Shown here piece by piece: positions 61,704 to 64,000 of a stretch of 64,000 bases of DNA. The notes below the pieces were generated by a model. The model was not told the DNA's origin. It did no database searches and saw only the letters and a list, made by a program, of their open reading frames with translations. The DNA comes from Synchiropus splendidus (taxonomy: Eukaryota; Chordata; Actinopteri; Syngnathiformes; Callionymidae): contig NC_071342.1 of the NCBI RefSeq assembly GCF_027744825.2, positions 8,699,501-8,763,500 of the forward strand, read 5' to 3'. The translations under genes and the position numbers were made by a program. Position 1 is the first letter of the stretch, and the number at the start of each line of letters is the position of its first letter.

Positions 61704-63908
61704 GTTGACCAGTTACTGTCCCAGGTAAAGTGACTTGACTGATCCGACCCATGTCTGAGGCAGGATAGTTTTGTACCTGACAAGGCTTCCGTGTTTTCAG
61801 TGGGTTAAATCCTTTCATATTGTTATTTTATGTTTTCTGCTTGGATTTCCACTGTCATTCCAGCACTATTCAATGTCTGCAAAAACAATCTTTTGTTTTG
61901 CAAACTGAATGGATGCACCTCATTTTTGTCAACTGATTCCCTGCATGAACGATCCTCTCCACCAGCGCAGTCGGAAAATATATAGTGTATATAGCAAACG
62001 TCTCTGTCCCCGCGACACCCATTGCAAGGGAAATGCTTCTTACTCCATTGAAACACCATTGCGTCAACGGTTGCCTTTGGTGTCGGTTTAGGGCGCAAAT
62101 GTTCCCTTCCCAACGTCAAAACACAGTATTACACCTTGGGAGTGAGGATGGATTGCACTGACATGTTATAGTAAGATCAGGTCATCGACTGATGTCTTTT
62201 CAATGCCATGCAGTTGTTTCAATAAACCAAATATCATGTCATCACATCAAAGGAGATTCAACCTCAGTGTTCGGGATAAGTGCAGTTGCAAGGATATGAA
62301 GTCGGAGTTTTGGCAACATAAAATGAAAGAAGAAAAGTACAAAGACCACAAGTGAATAAAATATTCATTTTTTTCCCACACGGACAGGTGGAGTTGCAGG
62401 AGGATAAATTCGGAGGTCAGGTGGAGACAACTTGTACTTTACAGTGAGTAATGCAGTTTTTGGCGCAGGATAGTTGCTCAACAAAGGCTGTTGAGGTGTT
62501 ATTGCTCGGTGGAAATCATTTTTTGGAACACCTCCAGCTGCTGAGCTTTTATGACCCCAAAACAAGCAAGATAAACCAGTACAATAACAACAACCTCCTC
62601 AGCCAACATCCCCTTTAGAAAGCTCTTAGGGCTGTATTGCAAAGAGATAAAGACGGACACAGATCCATTTCTCAGGCCGAGATGAGGCCCTGTTCTCTCC
62701 GAGAGCTTCTTTGACAGCATGAGACAAGTTAGATTTTCCCGGCAGATCCGCTGCAGAGGAAGGCGATTGCAGCTGCCACAGCAACATTGATAGAGAGGAG
62801 GAATCGATGTGCAAGTTTGATTGGACACAGAAGATAAAAATCTCATTCGACTCACTTAGGATTCTGGCCAGAGGGAGAGCCTGTGGGCTTCCAGCACTTC
62901 GCAGCAGGGTGCGGGCCTCTGGTTACGTTCAGAAAGTTAGACTTTCAAAGGCTTTGGTTTTCCAAATCAAATGTTTGGCTTCACAAACAGAAGTCTAATG
63001 AGGTGAATAGCACCTTCAACACTGGGTGTCAACCGACTTAACCTCAGAGCTCCGTGAGTGGGTTTGTGATTCAGGCCTTTGGACTTTTATCTAAATATCC
63101 GTCTTGTTCTTCATCGATGAAAAACACCTTTTAATGTGTGCTGTCTCATTTCATCTGAATACACAACTTGCAGTGCTCTACTTTTGACTTTTTATTGTCT
63201 CTTAAAAATGAGAGATGTTTAATTGTGGCTGATTATTCACAATATTTTTTGGAAAAGAAATAGATTATAATTTTATTGATTTTTAAAGGTGTTTTTAAAA
63301 TCCACTGCACTTACTGAACAGCATGTAACTTGACATTTTTCATGAAATACACATCTAAATTATATGTAACAAAAATAAATAAATAAAAACAGAAGCTCGC
63401 TTCACACAGAACACACAAAATAAATAAATAATTATGTTGCAGTGCATAAAAACAGATGAACAAGAGGGAAGTACAAGAAAGAAATCCCATTCATTCACAT
63501 TTTGGGGAAAAAAAAAAAAAAAAAAAAAAAATGAATCTGGCATATAGTCTATCACTTTATATAAAACAGCGCACAATATGCACATCATGTGGGGAACATT
63601 TTTATTTCTATAATTTTAGTTTTTTGTAATTGTGTAATTTTTATTTATTTTTTTATGATGGATTAACATGGTTTGTTAGTTATTAATTTAAATGTAGAAA
63701 AGTAAATAAATAAATGCAAGCATAATTTAGTTGGTCTTATTTCATACAGACACAAAGGCACAACATGTTCAAAATGCATTTAGTCAAATTCACATATAAA
63801 TACAGCAAATTTATGTGCATTCAGATATATTTTGTCGACATGAAAACACATTTTCATTTTAACAATTTTGACTGCACTCTCAGAATTGTGCGGCAGTTTT
63901 GAAGGGTT
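61704..63908. other. Non-coding, no gene supported
   Basis: ORFs at 62499-62855 and 62626-62814 share the minus strand in different frames without a recognisable domain. 63180-63760 is AT-rich, and a poly(A) run of 24 lies at 63508-63531. Confidence 0.35.
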
Positions 63909-64000
63909 AATGATGAGGTTTCATGAAACAGTGTCCTGATTTTCAGAAGCCACCAGATGGCACTGTCTGCTGTAAAATGTTTGGACTTAAAGGACTAATT
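63909..64000 (-). mobile_element. Foldback MITE, copy D, cut by window end
   Basis: Reads GATGAGGTTTCATGAAACAG, then GTGTCCTGATTTTCAGAAGC, CCACCAGATGGCACT (63950-63964) and CTGCTGTAAAATGTTTGGAC. This is the reverse complement of the right arm of copies A-C, so the copy is in the opposite orientation and continues beyond the window. Confidence 0.75.

Noticed and set aside
1..64000. Prokaryotic system, phage, CRISPR or operon
   Set aside because: No long ORFs, no ribosome-binding-site pattern, no direct-repeat array; repeats and splice-like sites point to a vertebrate genome.

Overview
This looks like eukaryotic, vertebrate-type DNA, most likely from a ray-finned fish. It is mostly non-coding. 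It has degenerate splice-flanked exon candidates instead of long ORFs, many microsatellites, and decayed transposon types that recur in teleost genomes (hAT-like MITEs, L2/Rex-like LINE tails, LTR-like strips, a tRNA-derived element). I see no bacterial, phage or organellar gene, no rRNA, no CRISPR array and no operon. Almost every ORF of 60-146 codons in the window looks like chance.

Layout. 0-9.6 kb (+ strand): the only region with credible protein-coding signal. A short splice-flanked exon candidate lies at 1944-2028. A 645-bp open stretch with a good acceptor lies at 8976-9620 and reads like the terminal exon of a basic, Pro/Ser-rich protein; its C-terminal phrases resemble SLAIN-type microtubule plus-end proteins (tentative). 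A perfect 13-bp inverted repeat sits just upstream, at 8823-8858. 12.2-12.5 kb: a dispersed repeat with a 72-bp tRNA-Glu-like pseudogene inside it. 13.6-14.0 kb: a GT/GC-rich, CpG-rich, promoter-like patch with a CCAAT box. 14.4-14.9 kb: a repeat plus an antisense LINE tail. 19 kb: pyrimidine-rich DNA with a 182-bp-offset duplication.

27-37 kb: MITE and repeat fragments, plus a large imperfect hairpin element (34.45-35.17 kb) whose inner stem carries an 83-bp hexanucleotide microsatellite. 40-47 kb: further dispersed repeats, including a 330-bp foldback element at 44.14-44.46 kb related to part of the 34-kb hairpin. 52-60 kb: an L2-like tail, an antisense LINE reverse-transcriptase remnant (53.5-53.76 kb), an LTR-like strip (55.7-56.35 kb), and a 5'-truncated LINE with reverse-transcriptase C-terminal remnant and 3' tail (59.3-60.08 kb).

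The most interesting pattern is a roughly 210-bp foldback MITE family. Three whole copies (30.4, 58.0 and 61.5 kb) and one copy cut by the window end (63.9 kb) each carry CTCF-core-like 15-mers. The whole copies hold two in convergent orientation, one per arm. If bound, this would be a transposon family spreading paired insulator-type sites. Protein binding cannot be judged from sequence alone.

Limits: no alignment, folding or database search was run. Exon calls rest on splice consensus and open frame only, and repeat families are named from recognised patterns.
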